DNA from: Prostheceraeus crozeri
Lineage: Eukaryota; Platyhelminthes; Polycladida; Euryleptidae
DNA length: 64,000 bases
Direction: 5' to 3'
NCBI GenBank assembly: GCA_907163375.1
Contig: CAJQUW010006815.1
Coordinates: forward strand, 1 to 64,000
Below are positions 25,204 through 34,335 of this stretch, one piece after another; the stretch's first letter is position 1; every line of letters starts with the position of its first letter. Under the pieces are notes generated by a model that saw only the letters and a program-made list of their open reading frames with translations, searched no databases and was not told where the DNA came from. The translations under genes and the position numbers were made by a program.

Positions 25204-25394
25204 TCTTTAAGTTTTTGTTGGGAAACGAAGTAGATAAGATGGTAATAATTTTTTATACTTTACTAATTTCGGCCTCCTCTTCGGCTATCATCATCATCAT
25301 CTTCTGATGATGGCGTAAGAGGAGGCCGAAATTAATAAAATATAAAAAATTATTACCATCTTGTCTATTTGGTTTCCCAACAAAAACTTAAAGA
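25204..25394. repeat. 191-bp hairpin (78-bp inverted arms)
   Basis: The arms 25204-25281 and 25317-25394 are inverted copies with about 5 differences in 78 (TCTTTAAGTTTTTGTTGGGA to AATTTCGGCCTCCTCTT). The 35-nt loop contains a second small hairpin (CATCATC-TTCT-GATGATG). Weaker similarity extends a few bases beyond both arms. The structure would give a long double-stranded RNA stem if transcribed. No coding potential is seen. Confidence 0.95.
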
Positions 25395-25565
25395 TAATGG
25401 CGAAGGAATGTTATCAATAACAACAAGACCGAGGTTCTCATTAGCTAAAATGCTCAAAGGTCAATGAAAGATTCCTTATGTTGGTTGAAGGTGAGGTGTA
25501 GGAAGGAACTCCATCAACTACTCGACTTGCCAAAAACAGGTGCATCATAGATACGAAGATTTCTA

Positions 25566-25742
25566 CGTGTGTGAAGCTGGCGGAAACACCCAGCGGAACT
25601 ATTATTTATCACAGCGAGATTCCATTCGAAACAACATCTGCTATATCAACTTATTCCTGATCAGATTCCACCAATTTGCAGTCGTCCTTAAGAAATTCCA
25701 GTTTACAGATAAAAGCGGTTCCGTTGTGAAGTTAGCGGAACC
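25566..25742. repeat. Short inverted-end element, copy 1
   Basis: It starts CGTGTGTGAAGCTGGCGGAA and shares an internal order with copy 2 at 25886-26074: TTATCACAGCGWGATT, ATTCGAAACAAC, CAGTCGTC and AAGAAATTC. Its right end is a rearranged palindrome (GGTTCCG-TTGTGAAGTTA-GCGGAACC) at about 25717-25742. Confidence 0.6.
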
Positions 25743-25885
25743 AGCTTCTTAGTTCCGCTGATAGGCGCAGTAAATCAGTTTTGGTTTACCACTACCTAAT
25801 CCAATTTTAGCGCTGATCACGAATATATGCTTAATTTTTCACAACAATGCGGTTAAAAGCGGTAATATCGCAACACATTCATGTA

Positions 25886-26074
25886 CGTGTGTGAAATTAG
25901 CGGAACTGCACAACGGAACCATTTCTTATTACAGCGTGATTGGATTCGAAACAACTATTACTTATCAATTTCACCCTCCTGATCATGAATCTGGGCTCAG
26001 ATTCCACAAATAAGCAGTCGTCAGTAAGAAATTCAAGGCAAGTGATAAAGGTGGTTCCGCTAACTTCACACACG
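25886..26074. repeat. Short inverted-end element, copy 2 (189 bp)
   Basis: Both ends match CGTGTGTGAARTTAGCGGAA when read inward, giving about 21-bp terminal inverted repeats. The interior is non-coding. The partner copy lies 143 bp to the left. I could not identify a target-site duplication. Confidence 0.7.
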
Positions 26075-28470
26075 CAAGATTTGCCCCTCTACGTGGTAAT
26101 TCTAATTTCAAGTGTCTGCCTTGCCAAGGAGAACTTTCCACATCTAAGCCACAGGACATAGAGAAGTAAGTATGTAGAGATAAGGCTGAAGAGAACTTTT
26201 GCTACTAGGGAATAGATTCTGAGAAAACTGGAGGCGAGTGGGGCGGCAACTGCCAGCATACGAAGTTCCATAATAATTTCCACGATTTGTTACCAGTCTG
26301 ACGGATAATAGAAGTTATCTTCCTTTGAGATATGCGAAAGCTTAATCCTCTCAACATCAGCCCGCAAGATCTAACATGGTGGAGAAATGCCATCAAGATG
26401 GACCAATATTCGACGGCGTCCAACCATCGCAATACGGTGAAAAGAAGACGTTAAACGTGGAGTGAGTGAGTGATGCCCAGAGGTCACTTGGCAGGCATAT
26501 ACGGTATATATGAAGAATGTTGTTGCACGCTTAAAATTGCGGCAAAGCATATGCAACTCGTCGAGTTGCGGCAAAATCATTCTTCCGGTAGAAAATTGGA
26601 GCCACCAACTAAGAATGCCCATCTGTAAGTGGTCGAGGAGAGTGATCTATCTCGTGATGCCAGGTCTCTAACAAGATATTTTATCCTTGGTTTATTTTTC
26701 TTCCTTAAATGTGACTATAAGAAACAACTGGTACCATCCTCCTTGAAATGCATTAAAACCATATCATAAGGAAACATTCTGTTAACAATAACAAACTTGA
26801 GATTCGCGCCTACGATGCTCATTTTCGAGTCACAATCGGAACACCATAATTCTGCAAGCTAGTATCTCACCATTGGCTCAAATGCAAAAAAATCACATTG
26901 AGGCAAGTGCGAACTTGGTTTTCATTCCTAAATGCCACAACACTTAGACGTTGCAACAAACGACGTAATTTGTCTTTTAACTGTACGTATTAGTTGAACG
27001 GGGATATCCTTAGAAGACACATTGCATGATTCATTGTCTGCTAGGACGCATTCTTTTTGACAAGCTGACAACAATCAACTCAGGAATTTCTGCCATCAAA
27101 GCTCCTGAGACCAACTGAGCAAATATTTGCGATGAAGGCGTGTCTGATTGCGAGATTCCTTCGCAATTATCACGGGGCTTTCACATAGTTTCTTGTAACT
27201 ACCAGAAACCTACGATTGTTGCAGACAGAAATCAATCATTAATGACTGAATTCAACAGAAATATTTAACTTCTCAATGAAAGACATAACAGCATGCATAG
27301 ATCCGAGGATAAAGTACTTTTAAACGTCTGAATATTAGCCGACTTGAGATTTTTTCAGGAGTTCTTCCACCATTGAATGTATAGAAAAGCAAGATTGCAT
27401 TTACGAAATCCTTCTTAAGAAACTAATCAAAGAAAGGGACACGTGCAAAATACACTCGCACATCGACTTTGGAGGGTATACTGCCACCAATGTCAATTGA
27501 TTCGATCAACAGAATTACATTATATTGCTAGAGTACACACTTGATAGTGAGATGTAATTTATAACTGTCACACAACCATCTCAAGACCTCAGCAAAAGAA
27601 CAGAAAAGCATTTCAATGCTATGGATGAAAAGGAATAACAGCTATCAATCGCTGGTGGATTATTCTATAATTCTCGAGAGTGTCCTGTGCAATTTCTCCC
27701 TCCCAACAGCTTCCCCCATCAAGGTTGTCTCTGATATAAAACGTTTGATAAGATTTTTTGCAAAGCAGGTAGATTAAATGTTCATCCATTTTTAAACTGA
27801 AATTCAAAAAGCATTTTTTCGTCTGTTGTGTATAGATCCTACGATTTCGCAACTTCCAACCAAGTCTGAATGAATACTATGTGGAACCAATTTCTTGGAA
27901 TTACTAGAGATTCCCTATATTACTAGTGCATATGGTTAGTTGTATTTGTTGTTTCTTTCCATTGGTCACCTGAGGGCGGGGCTTACACAGAACCTGAGTG
28001 TGATGAGTCATGACATCATCGGTACTCAACGGTACAGGAAGCTCTATAAGCTACCAAATCTGATTCTAACTCAGAATGATGATGATATAAAATTGAATGC
28101 ATTGATTAGAGTGTAAGGTTCAGCATACTACTAGCATGCCCTCGTTTTTTTGCTCAATGGACGATTATGCAGTGCACTTAGTCATTTTTTCCCAATTTTC
28201 TTGATATCAGAGGTGCGGTGTTTATTAAAAAGTTGACTTCTCAGCTGCGGCGCTTATTAGAGGGTGCTTGCTGTCTCATTTCCAGTATTAGTAAATTCAT
28301 CATTTCAATTCTAGGTGTTCTAGCTTACGTATCAGTATCACGCATGTATACTGTAATAGTTAATTTTATAACTAAAATATCAAAATTATTTTGTAGCAGC
28401 ATTATTACCAAAATGATTATCGAAATAACTAATTAAAAAGCCAGAAGCTGCAGGTTTTGCTATTTAATAT
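26075..28470. other. Intronic non-coding stretch
   Basis: Short overlapping frames on both strands (26.1-26.6 kb) have no recognisable domains. The remainder is AT-rich, with no exon or complete element identified. Confidence 0.5.
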
Positions 28471-29064
28471 CGATATTTTGGCTTCACAGCCTGCGTCAGG
28501 GATAGTAGTAGTAGTATGCGTTTATTCATATGAAATGGAAATCATGGAAATCTGCAGATACACAGATGAAAAATACAGAGCTTTTACAGTATACAGAAGA
28601 CATGCACAGTAGCTGTAGGAAATACATTAGTGAGCATATTTCTGCTAGGTTGTGCAAAATAGAACATCTGGGAATAAATGACAATTGGCGTTGTTGGGTT
28701 CTTGAAAAGGGGACAGAGAAATGTCGGGGAATGTCGGGATCTTGAAAGTTTGGGGGGCATGATTTTATGTAATAAATTTTCAGGATACAAAAGGGAGACA
28801 AAAGCAATGAAGACATGGAAATATAAAATTCAAAAGGCAATGTATTCAGTCATAGAAATATCAAAGAAATATAAAATCCCGAGGCTCTTCATTTTTTCTC
28901 ATCGAAACTCAAGAGACAAAAGTGAAGAGCTTCGGTATTCTATATTTCTTTGATATTTCTATGACTGAAAACATTGCCTTTTGAATTTCATATTTCCATA
29001 TCTTCCTAGCTTTTTTCTCCCTTTTCTATCCCTGACGCAGACTGTGAAGACGAAATATTGGAAA
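28471..29064. repeat. Foldback region: 256-bp hairpin plus outer inverted motifs
   Basis: The main arms are 28779-28891 and 28923-29034 (about 113 bp, roughly 89% identical as inverted copies, 31-nt loop). A shared segment is TCATAGAAATATCAAAGAAA. Outside them, a roughly 35-bp motif occurs at 28471-28505 and, inverted, at 29030-29062. It reads CCTGACGCAG, GCTGTGAAGCC-like stem, then AAATAT. The whole looks like a composite foldback repeat. Weak hammerhead-like features are discussed under findings. Confidence 0.85.
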
Positions 29065-29085
29065 TTATTAAAATTATTAAAAATC

Positions 29086-29130
29086 GTCTTCATTAATTTG
29101 TTGAACAAGTCTGTATTTGAAAGCCGTCAT
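29086..29130 (-). pseudogene. DUF4817-type transposase fragment, distal part
   Basis: On the minus strand, immediately beyond the LTR-element target site, the sequence encodes MTAFKYRLVQQINEDDF and then a stop. It continues in frame from the proximal fragment ending ILKECN at 33476, if the LTR element and one target copy are removed. YRLVQQINEDDF is the typical end of the helix-turn-helix region that precedes the catalytic domain in such transposases. The rest of the gene is replaced by foldback repeat sequence. Confidence 0.7.
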
Positions 29131-29135
29131 GTTAC
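29131..29135. repeat. Target-site duplication GTTAC (left)
   Basis: GTTAC directly precedes the 5' LTR and is repeated at 33476-33480 directly after the 3' LTR. A 5-bp duplication is normal for LTR retrotransposon integration. Confidence 0.95.
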
Positions 29136-29373
29136 TGTGATCTTATGGACTTCATATTTACTCTATCCATGTGTTGTTATCTATGAGCTGTCGATTGTTT
29201 ATATGTATCATAGTTTTTTGCATCATATTTGTTTATATCGTAAAGAACTTAAGTTGTCGAAGGACACAGATTCGTTACGTGAAATACATGGCGATAATAG
29301 ACTTGTGATCGTTAAAGACGTTGTGTTTTTATTTGACTGCTTCCACCGTGAAATTGAGGAATAGAATAATACA
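29136..29373 (+). repeat. 5' LTR
   Basis: This is a 238-bp direct repeat with TG...CA termini. It matches the 3' LTR throughout by eye. The LTR holds a TATA-like TTTATATGTAT near 29200, but no clear AATAAA signal. Confidence 0.95.
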
Positions 29374-29388
29374 AGCTATCACGGCGTT

Positions 29389-30161
29389 ATGACTACGTCA
29401 CCTGCAAAATCTACGTCGTCTGATTCTAATGGTGCTGAACTTCGGCTCATTCCTGAGTTTGATGGGAATGGAGATCAATCGGTCGTGGAGTGGCTTGAAA
29501 AGTTGGAGTTAGTTTGTGACCTGCGCGGAGTAACAAAAATTGAAAACATTATTCCTCTCAGATTGACAGGTGGGCGTTTGCCGTGTACCAGCAATTATCT
29601 TCTGTCGAGAAGAAAGATGTGAACGTTCTGAAAGATGCTCTTATTACTTCCTTTGGACCAGATCGTTTCTCGGCATATGAAAAATTTATTTCCCGACGCC
29701 TTCAGCCTGGGGAATCTGTTGATGTTCTCCTGGCTGATCTTCGAAAGTTGGCGGTATCTTTTGGTGGTATGCCGGAAAAGTCGCTTTCCTGTGCTTTCGT
29801 CGCTGCTCTGCCTGAAAACGTTCGTCAACTACTTCGGGCTGGTTCCAGAATGGATTCTCTGACTCTCAGTCAACTTCTTGCTCGTGCTCGGGCCATATTG
29901 GTGGATGATTCTGTGATTTCCTGTGCAGCAACAGTTCGACCGACACGTGGAGACCGTTCAATGGGTGGTGATTATTCGCGAAAGATGACATCAGCGAGAT
30001 GCAGACGATGTTGTGGACCCCATATGATTAAAGACTGTAAGTGTCCTATCATTTGTTGGAATTGCGGTGGCCAAGGTCATAAATCTACTGAATGTCCACT
30101 GAACCAGGGAAAAGCCCTGGGGGGAACTTGTGCGCCAGCAGCTTCCCCTCCACCGCAGTGA
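29389..30161 (+). CDS. gag: LTR-element gag with one internal frameshift
   Basis: The frame opens with ATG only 15 bp after the LTR (MTTSPAKSTSSDSNG). The first segment ends in LRLTGG. The following block (VYQQLSSVEKKDVNVLKDAL) is in the -1 frame, so one base appears to be missing in the G run at 29572-29574. The C-terminus has two zinc-knuckle-like motifs, CRRCCGPHMIKDC and CWNCGGQGHKSTEC (the latter a classic C-x2-C-x4-H-x4-C). Gag stops at 30161 within the pol overlap. It would form the nucleocapsid and capsid of virus-like particles. Confidence 0.9.
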
Positions 30162-30167
30162 TGGCGC
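30119..30167 (+). promoter_or_regulatory. Candidate -1 ribosomal frameshift site with stem-loop
   Basis: GGGGGGA at 30119-30125 is in the gag frame as G GGG GGA, the X XXY YYZ form. Six bases further, GCGCCA (30132-30137) can pair with TGGCGC (30162-30167), a 6-bp GC-rich stem at typical stimulator distance. A -1 slip here leads into the protease frame that stays open through RT. Alternatively the G run is one base short in the assembly and gag-pol is a single frame. Confidence 0.55.
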
Positions 30168-33150
30168 TTCCTTCAATAAATGTTATTGTTAATGGACGTA
30201 AAGTACGAGCTTTAGTTGACTCTTGCTGTTCCAGGTCAATGATTTCTAAAAATGTGTGTAAACCTGTTTGTAATTCTTACTGTACAAGGGTGTATAACTT
30301 TGAAGGCGATAGTGCCGAATGTGCTGGTGCAATTTTTGTTAACATGGTTTTCGAGAATGTGAAAGATTTGAAAGTTGAATGTCTTGTAATGAACCACCTT
30401 ATTGCGGATGCAATTATCGGTATGGATGTGATTGATCGCTTGGGTGGAGCTTACGTTTATGGTAATAGTGCTTCCTTTGGGTGTTTGAGTAGATCGGTGA
30501 TCAGCGATACAGCTAAGTGCGCTAATATGCCTATTGATGATAACTTTAGTTTAGCCTCTGTGAATGATAGTGATGGTAAAGGTAGTGCAAGGTGCGCTGG
30601 CCGAGATGAGGTTGATGAGAGTGATTTTCGTGCGATTTTTGATAGAGATAAGAAAGAATGGGTTATTGAGTGGAAATGGTTCAATGGGCGTGAACCGATT
30701 GGATTGAAGAATACAGTTGCAGAATATCGTGTGCCGGACGATGTGAGACCTGACTACGAAGCTGAAATCCAACGGTGGATTAATGAAGGTTGGTTGGTAA
30801 TCTATGATGATGTGACACTCGGTAGCCCGAAAGGACTTATACCACTTTTAGCAGTAGTTCAAAAGAACAAGGAGAAAACCAGACCAGTTCTAGATTTTCG
30901 GGAACTTAATTCCATGATTGATGTCCACACTGCCAATGCGGATGTGTGTTCTGATAAATTGCGTGAATGGCGGCGGCAGGGGACTAATACTTCTCTTTTA
31001 GACTTGAGCTCTGCCTATATGCAGATTGGAGTGCGGCCTTCACTTTGGCCTTTTCAGACAGTTATTTTTGAAGGTCGAAGGTATTGTCTTACCGGCTTGG
31101 TTTCGGGTTAAATGTGGCTCCCCTGATAATGAAGGCGATTCTTGCATATGTACTGGGCCAGGACGACCTTGTTAAGTCAGGTACTTCGCCGTATGTTGAT
31201 GATATTTACGTAAACGAGGACGTGGTAAAAGTTCAATACGTTCGGGATCATTTGGCTCGCTTCGGATTGGTGTGTAAACAAGAAGAACGAGTGGCTGATG
31301 GTGCGCGAGTGTTAGGGCTAAGGGTGTGGAGAAAGCCGGCAGGCATATCGAATCAGTTGCACTGGGCACGCGCTAATCAGGTCCCTACTGTGCCAGAAAT
31401 TCTAACAAGGAGGACTGTGTTTTCGTTCTGTGGAAAGATGGTAAGTCACCTTCCTGTTTGCGGTTGGCTTCGCCCCGCTGTGGCTTTTCTCAAGAGACGT
31501 ACGAATTCTCTTTCGGAGGGTTGGGATGATGAAATCAGTGATAAGGTTTTGCAAACCGTCATAGATGAGATAAGAAAGCGAGTTTGTGATAGTGACCCTT
31601 GTGGAGGTCAGTGGAATGTCGATGGCGATGAGGCAACACTTTGGGTGGACGCGAGTTCCTTAGCGATAGGCGCGGTTCTGCAGGTTCACGGTTACACTGT
31701 TGAGGATGCGTGTTGGCTTCGCTCTCAACAGGAACGAGACGGTCACATAAACATGGCAGAGTTAGATGCGGTTTTGAAGGGGATGAACATCGCGCTGTCG
31801 TGGAACATGAAAACGATTCATCTGAAAACCGATTCGCTTACGGTATATCACTGGATTTCGGATGCTCTAACGGGTAGGGCGCGAATTAAAACAAAAGCTG
31901 CAAGTGAGATGTTGATTCGCCGTCGTGTTGGCGTATTCCAATCTTTGGTAGATGAGTGCAGCCTGAGCGTGGATATCCAACTTGTGTCATCTTCAGAAAA
32001 TTTGTCGGATGGATTGACACGCGTCCCTAGCAGATGGCTGAAAATGAGCATTGACAACGAAAGAGGCCAGATAAAGCATGCGTGTATTAGTGCTGTTACA
32101 CCTGAACCTCCTATTCTTGATATTCACAAGGAAACTGGACACCAAGGCGTTTTAAGAACGTTGTACTTCTCTCGCATTAAATATCCACACGTAACCCGCA
32201 GCCAAGTGGAGAAGGTCGTCAGGAAGTGTCAGGATTGTCAGTCGATCGATCCAGCGGCAGTGAGGTGGGAGAAAGGCCGGTTAAGCGTTGAGGGTGTTTG
32301 GAACAGAATCGCGATGGATATTACTCACTACAACGGCCGTCATTATCTCACACTGATTGATTGTGGAGATTCTAGATTTGCGATTTGGAGGGAACTGCGG
32401 ATGCAGACTAGTGTTGAGGTATGTAAGGTACTGCAGTCGCTCTTTCTAGAGCGTGGAGCTCCTCGTGAGATACTCACAGATAATGACACTGCGTTTCGCA
32501 GCAGAAATGTGACAGAACTTATGGAGAATTGGAAAGTTCGTATGCGTTTCAGATGTGCATACGTGCCATCTGGTAATGGTATTGCCGAAAGGTCACACCG
32601 TCAAATTAAACGTATAGCAGCGCGAACAGGATGCTCGATTGGTGAGGCTGTTTATTGGCACAACATTTCACCGAAAGATGATAAGACCGCTGAGTCCGCT
32701 CCTGCTAATCGTCTGTATCAGTACGAAGTCCGAATTTTGGGTATTGATGACTATTGCGAGGATAACGAAAGTCCTGGTGGAAATAATTATCAAATTGGGG
32801 ACACGGTGTGGGTCAAGCCAGATGGAGTCCGATGCGACACGAGGTATAAACGTGGAACTGTGACTAAAATTATTTCTGGGCAAGCAGTCGAAGTGGACGG
32901 TTTTCCCCGGCACGTCAGGGACATCCGCATGACAAGTATTGATTCCGAGGACGCTGATATTCCGATTATAGATTCCACAGACAATTATGATCGTTGGCCT
33001 ATTTTTTCATCTGTTGAATCTAATTACAGTTATAATGAGGCTGACGTTGACGATGTTGAAAATGTCACAGATACCGGTACTGATTTACGGCGCGGTACAA
33101 GAGTAAGAGCAGCTCCAGATCGGTATGGTGTTGAACTGTGGCCCGACTGA
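30125..33150 (+). CDS. pol: LTR-element pol (PR-RT-RH-IN), one frameshift in RT
   Basis: The protease has LVDSCCSRSMI, where the usual D-S/T-G triad is D-S-C, and AIIGMDVIDRLGG. RT has RPVLDFRELN, LLDLSSAYMQIGV and the catalytic YVDDIYV. Between LTGL at about 31092 and LGFGLNVAPL the frame shifts -1, apparently one base short in the CCGG stretch 31092-31095. RNase H shows WVDAS, MAELDAV and LKTDSLTVYHW. Integrase has the HHCC finger (HKETGHQG ... CQDC), the Asp-Asp-Glu set (MDITHY, TDNDTAF, NGIAERSH) and a C-terminal GDTVWVKP domain. It stops at 33150. Apart from the shifts, the frame is unbroken. Confidence 0.92.
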
Positions 33151-33213
33151 TATTGTCTTGATTGTATGCTTCTTTGATGCTTTTTGTATGAAATTTCGTG
33201 TGTATGTAGTCGA

Positions 33214-33237
33214 TGATCCTTGAGGATCAGAGGGGAG
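33214..33237 (+). promoter_or_regulatory. Polypurine tract and small hairpin before the 3' LTR
   Basis: AGAGGGGAG at 33229-33237 abuts the 3' LTR and is the expected plus-strand primer. Just before it, GATCCTTGAGGATC forms a 5-bp hairpin. Confidence 0.85.
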
Positions 33238-33475
33238 TGTGATCTTATGGACTTCATATTTACTCTATCCATGTGTTGTTATCTATGAGCTGTCGATTGT
33301 TTATATGTATCATAGTTTTTTGCATCATATTTGTTTATATCGTAAAGAACTTAAGTTGTCGAAGGACACAGATTCGTTACGTGAAATACATGGCGATAAT
33401 AGACTTGTGATCGTTAAAGACGTTGTGTTTTTATTTGACTGCTTCCACCGTGAAATTGAGGAATAGAATAATACA
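33238..33475 (+). repeat. 3' LTR
   Basis: This is a 238-bp copy of the 5' LTR with no difference detected by eye. It is followed by GTTAC. Confidence 0.95.
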
Positions 33476-33817
33476 GTTACATTCCTTGAGTATGTTACTG
33501 ACTGTACCTAACGATACTCAAAATCTTTGTGCGGCATGTCGTTGAGAAGTACACAATCCATCACCCATCGCACCTACAATCGCATTTTTCGCAGCATCGT
33601 TGATATTGTGTTCATTTTTATCACTACCACGTCGTTTTGGAATCACTGAAAGGGTTTCAAGAAACCATTTCTTCCAATCTCTAATTGTTCTAACCGGAGG
33701 TGCTTCTTTATTATACACCTCTGTATAACGTCGACGTGCTTGCTCACAGTTGTCGTAAGATATAGCATACGAAACAATCCTGGCATTCTCTTCATTACTG
33801 TATCCTGGATAATTCAT
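33476..33817 (-). pseudogene. DUF4817-type transposase N-terminus, interrupted by the LTR element
   Basis: The minus strand from about 33817 encodes MNYPGYSNEENARIVSYAIS, then EQARRRYTEVYN, PPVRTIRDWKKWFLETLSV and TSQRHAAQRF. A TGA follows where family members usually have Gly. It then continues in frame with VSLGTVSNILKECN to the LTR-element boundary. The YSNEE start, ARRRY, RTIRDW and TSQRHAAQRF-VS pattern is that of the DUF4817 helix-turn-helix domain of invertebrate transposable elements. The remaining piece lies at 29086-29130. Confidence 0.75.
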
Positions 33818-34072
33818 TATAATTTTATTTTCATACAGTACACCATTAAACCAAGGAATTAAATGAAACAAGATTGATAACGATATATGAATGAATATAA
33901 ATGAAATTTGAATTTAAATGCATAGACATAGACATAGATATTTATAACAATCACAATTATTTTTATTTTGAATTAGTGGCCTGGATAACCTGAAATTTTG
34001 ATATAGTATTAGCGGCGGGAATAGCGTGAACACCCTGTAGACAGTGTTGAAATTCACACTACAATGATTCAC

Positions 34073-34335
34073 CTGAGACCTTTCTGCTGCTCCATGTTCA
34101 GACGGCCAGTTTTGGAGACAAAAACACTCTTGTGATCGTTGATGTGTTGAGAATCTTCAATTCTTTGTATATCATAGCGACCAGCTCCAACTGGGTTGAA
34201 GTTTTTAGTAAAGAACGCCAAAGCTTGCTTATCTTGCCGTGTTGCTGAGGACAAGAAACCTGGTTGATTGACTCCTGCAGATGTGCGCGCATGGGTAGGA
34301 TTTGAGGGATCGTACGTTCCCGGTCCGACTTGATG
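34073..34335 (-). CDS. LEXM: LEXM-like exon (GPGTYDP ... NPVGAGRYD), donor overlaps a false stop
   Basis: This exon is 263 bp, 87 codons plus two bases. The acceptor is CTTTTGTAG. It encodes HQVGPGTYDPSNP, a helical middle, NPVGAGRYDI (the conserved NPVGxGRY block) and ends MEQQKGL plus AG. Unspliced reading continues AGG TGA, which looks like a stop. The same bases form CAG|GTGAAT, a good donor, and the split codon AG+A fits exactly the exon at 19205. I therefore call a donor rather than a terminus, although intron retention would give a product ending at this TGA. Confidence 0.85.

Larger units (their letters stand above)
29136..33475 (+). mobile_element. Structurally complete LTR retrotransposon, 4340 bp
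   Basis: Two 238-bp LTRs, identical as far as I can read, start TGTGATCTTATGG and end AATAATACA. They enclose gag and a pol with protease, RT, RNase H and integrase in that order, which is the Ty3/gypsy order. A GTTAC duplication flanks the element. Identical LTRs mean a recent insertion. The reading frame changes three times, each by -1. One change is a plausible programmed gag/pol site, and the other two sit in short G or C runs. The element lies antisense in the last LEXM intron and is inserted into an older DUF4817 transposase fragment. I do not assign a named clade. Confidence 0.95.

Noticed and set aside
28981..29364. 127-codon plus-strand frame
   Set aside because: It reads from foldback repeat into the 5' LTR. 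The same LTR part is open again at the 3' LTR, so it is not a gene.
34069..34072. TGA after the 34-kb exon as the end of the LEXM gene
   Set aside because: It overlaps a good donor whose phase matches a strong downstream exon at 19205, so splicing is the better reading.
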